Source of the DNA: Blastomyces gilchristii SLH14081
Lineage: Eukaryota; Ascomycota; Eurotiomycetes; Onygenales; Ajellomycetaceae
Direction of reading: 5' to 3'
Assembly (NCBI RefSeq): GCF_000003855.2
Contig: NW_003101644.1
Span: 6,064 to 24,315 of the forward strand
Length of the DNA: 18,252 nucleotides
Of the stretch, positions 16,201 to 18,252 are shown in pieces. The stretch's first letter is position 1. The number at the start of each line of letters is the position of its first letter. The notes beneath the pieces were generated by a model. It saw nothing but the letters and a program-made list of their open reading frames with translations, made no database searches and had not been told where the DNA came from. The translations under genes and the position numbers were made by a program.

Positions 16201-17262
16201 AAGTCAACAGAACAAGTCAACAGTATGTTAATAACTATAAATTCAGTATACTTCAAGATCTGACTGAGTCTTTGATTTCTGTATAGTGAGATATATTAAA
16301 TCTAGTTTTAATATCTCAATATTCAATAGATTCTGTAAGAGATTGAGAACAGCAATACTAGATTTCTATTAAATTCAAGAATTAATTCTATATTAATATA
16401 ATTATTGACAAAGTCTTCTATTTTGAGATATAAATAACCAGTTTCTCTACATCTCACTGACAATATTTATATTATTTTATAGAAACAGACTTATATTCTC
16501 TATAATATCAAGACTCTGAAGAGAGAAAGTCTTAATAGAGAGTATATAGTAGTCTATATCTTAGCAGTTTCTATCTTATTCTTCTGCAGCAGTTAATACA
16601 AAAAAAAGATCTTAGAAATAGTTTTTTACTTCTCTTGAAAAAGTAAGATGTTTTTCTCTGAATTTTATACAATATTCTTACAAAGAATTAAAAACAGAGT
16701 TATTTTCTATCATAATTTTATATTCTTTTAAGTAAGAATTACTTTTTCAGTGACTGAAGAGCTTTCATTAATACTTAATTCTTTTTTATACTCTTTATTA
16801 ACTGATTTGAGTTGCATACTTATTGTGTGAGAAGAATTAAATAATTTAGAATAAAATTGAATAGTTTTAATCAATTTCTCTGCAAAAAATTGATTTATTT
16901 TTTATCAGTTTTTCTCTTAAAAGCTGTCATATTATCTGATTTATTATTAATTGATATCATACTTTTTCTTACTATATTTCAAGAAAGAGATTGTAAAGAT
17001 TTTATTAATTTATCTTAAAAATCAATTTTAGTTTATTAGATTCTCTTCAAAAATCTAATCTAGTTACTGAACTAGTGTGAAAAAAATCAGATGTTTTATA
17101 TATAAAAGTCTTTTATTCTTCTTTTGAAACAGTCTGATCAACTTTTCAATTGAAAATAGACTTAGAAATCTCTTAATTGAAACAGTCTGATCAACTTTTC
17201 AAAAGAGTTTAATAAATATCTCAATTGAACCAGTCTGATCAACTTTTCAGTGAGTGAGAATA
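16201..17262 (+). other. 5' UTR of second LINE copy, no gene
   Basis: Inverse counterpart of 5767-6800; AT-rich with no sustained frame. Three copies of the 25-bp motif TTGAAACAGTCTGATCAACT plus TTTCA lie at 17124-17148, 17177-17201 and 17225-17249, the last one 13 bases before the ORF1 ATG. The third copy has a C for an A. Confidence 0.7.
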
Positions 17263-18100
17263 ATGAGTTCAAAAATACACTCAGTTGATATGGAAAAAGA
17301 TGCTTTCTCAAATACTATTTCTAACATTGAAATTCTGAAGAGAAGAAAGAAAGAAGAAATAGATAAATAACAAGTTCTTGAAATACAGAAACTTAAGAAA
17401 GTAAGTAAGATTCTTGAAAAGCAGTGTCTGAGTAAGATGAAGGAAGAAGTTCTGTTAATTCTTCATACTCAGACTAGACAACTACAGAAGATGATTAAGT
17501 TCAAACTTGAAATTTCAAACACAGTTTAAAAAATATTGAAAATTTCTAGTATAATCACTGACTCTTTATTTTACTCTTCTTCTTTTTCTACTTCTTCTTC
17601 TTCTTTAAATCAGAAGAAAATATATGCTTAAGCAGCTGAATCTGCTATCTCTAAATCTGCTATCTCAAAACCTGCTCAAAATGCTGAGAAAACTGAGAAG
17701 AATACTGCTTATACTTCTATTAATAGAAAAGTAAAGAAAAAAATATAAAAAGAGAAAAACTTTTAAATCTTCAGAAATAGAAGACTTATTCTCAAAGTCT
17801 TAAATCAGAATATCTTACAAAGAAACAAGCGAAACTCAAATCTTATTTTCAGAATCAGAAGTGAAATTAATCAGCAGTTCTTTTCTCAGTTAATAACTGA
17901 TATTAAAGTTTAAAAATCAGTTATAGCTTCAATTGAGTCATTCTTCTATGAAAACTCTATTATTCTGACTACAATATCTGAATTCAGTGCAGAATTTCTT
18001 ATTCAGAATGAGAATCTCTGAAAATCAGCAGTAGAATCTTTATTAAACACAACAATTCTATCTGAGAGAGATGAAAAGTGAGATAAATTCATTCTTCATG
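17263..18100 (+). pseudogene. LINE ORF1 of second copy, N-terminal two-thirds
   Basis: From ATG 17263 a single frame runs to the LINE-D junction with eight in-frame stops (five or six are TAA, two TGA) and no frameshift. It begins MSSKIHSVDMEKDAF. Then come a charged, probably coiled-coil segment (ILKRRKKEE, IQKLKKVSKILEK), a serine run (YSSSFSTSSSSLNQKK), a lysine-rich linker, and the gag-like core: NRRLILKVLNQNILQ, SVIASIESFF, LTTISEFSAEFLIQNE, and DEK-stop-DKFILHD, where Tad1-like ORF1 has a W-x-K-x-x-x-H-G-V-P block. The zinc knuckles seen in the left copy would lie beyond the insertion. The protein is presumed to be the RNA-binding particle component. Confidence 0.82.
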
Positions 18101-18252
18101 ATTATTATTATTATTATTCTTTAATTATAGATGTATGTGATCAGAGACTATGACATCTATCGTGAGAACTAAAAGTTCTCAGAGTTTTTCCTATATCTAT
18201 GAAGTTAACTATTACACATTCATCAATTTAGGATTTATAAAATCAGAAAATT
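18101..18252 (-). mobile_element. LINE-D, 3' end of a further LINE, cut by right window edge
   Basis: On the minus strand this ends in six AAT units (18101-18118) placed directly against ORF1 of the second LINE copy. The next 130 bp match the LINE-C 3' UTR (3047-3180) with scattered transitions and a few small differences. It is thus the same family as LINE-C and inserted separately. The target-site duplication cannot be tested because its other end is outside the window. Confidence 0.88.
18163..18181. other. 8-bp hairpin in LINE-D 3' UTR
   Basis: TGAGAACT (18163-18170) pairs with AGTTCTCA (18174-18181) around an AAA loop. It is the counterpart of 3089-3109, where the loop is TTT. Confidence 0.7.

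Larger units (their letters stand above)
15572..18100 (+). mobile_element. LINE-A second copy, inverted, interrupted by LINE-D
   Basis: This copy runs on the plus strand from its CpG-bearing 5' end through the tandem units, 5' UTR and ORF1. It is broken at 18100 by the tail of another LINE. Its sequence matches the reverse complement of 4928-7414 throughout. It sits in the pol linker of gypsy G2, whereas the left copy sits against the LTR-like block. The flanks differ, so these were probably two separate insertions into related gypsy elements and not one inverted duplication. Confidence 0.85.

Overview
The window looks like AT-rich, repeat-packed heterochromatin from a filamentous fungus, probably an ascomycete. 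The reasons are Tad1-like non-LTR retrotransposons (LINEs), fungal-type Ty3/gypsy pol domains and pervasive C-to-T/G-to-A decay of the kind left by RIP or a related process. That decay has turned tryptophan, arginine and glutamine codons into stops while mostly leaving reading frames in register. I found no intact host gene, rRNA, genuine tRNA gene or CRISPR array. All assignments come from reading translations by eye; no search was run.

Layout. (1) 1-7414, minus strand: a LINE copy (LINE-A) running off the left edge. Its CpG-bearing 5' end is at about 7414, followed by 5' UTR tandem units, ORF1 with three zinc knuckles, then ORF2 with endonuclease and reverse transcriptase. A 5'-truncated LINE (LINE-C, 3029-4593) sits inside ORF1 between zinc knuckles 1 and 2, in the same orientation. 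It carries an RNase H domain, a C-terminal zinc knuckle and an (AAT)6 tail, and is flanked by a 17-bp target-site duplication. (2) About 7430-8232: an LTR-like block with a CpG-rich part. (3) 8233 to about 11700, minus strand: a Ty3/gypsy element with gag, protease, RT and RNase H in one frame and no visible integrase. Its RT/RNase H junction is split by a well-preserved tRNA-derived SINE (8928-9299) with a perfect 15-bp target-site duplication. (4) About 11700-13430: decayed sequence with two weak reading frames. (5) 13432-15571, plus strand: the LTR-like block again in inverse orientation, then gag and protease of a second gypsy element. (6) 15572-18099, plus strand: a second copy of LINE-A, head-to-head with the first. 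(7) 18101-18252, minus strand: the 3' end of another LINE, inserted in that copy's ORF1 and running off the right edge.

The most interesting biological relation is between the SINE and the LINEs. The SINE ends in the same short 3' sequence and the same six AAT units as LINE-C and LINE-D, which suggests that this LINE family's reverse transcriptase moves the SINE. The decay is also unusual: CpG and CpC/GpG seem depleted while CpA is not. A few CpG-bearing islands survive at the LINE 5' ends, in the LTR-like block and in the SINE.
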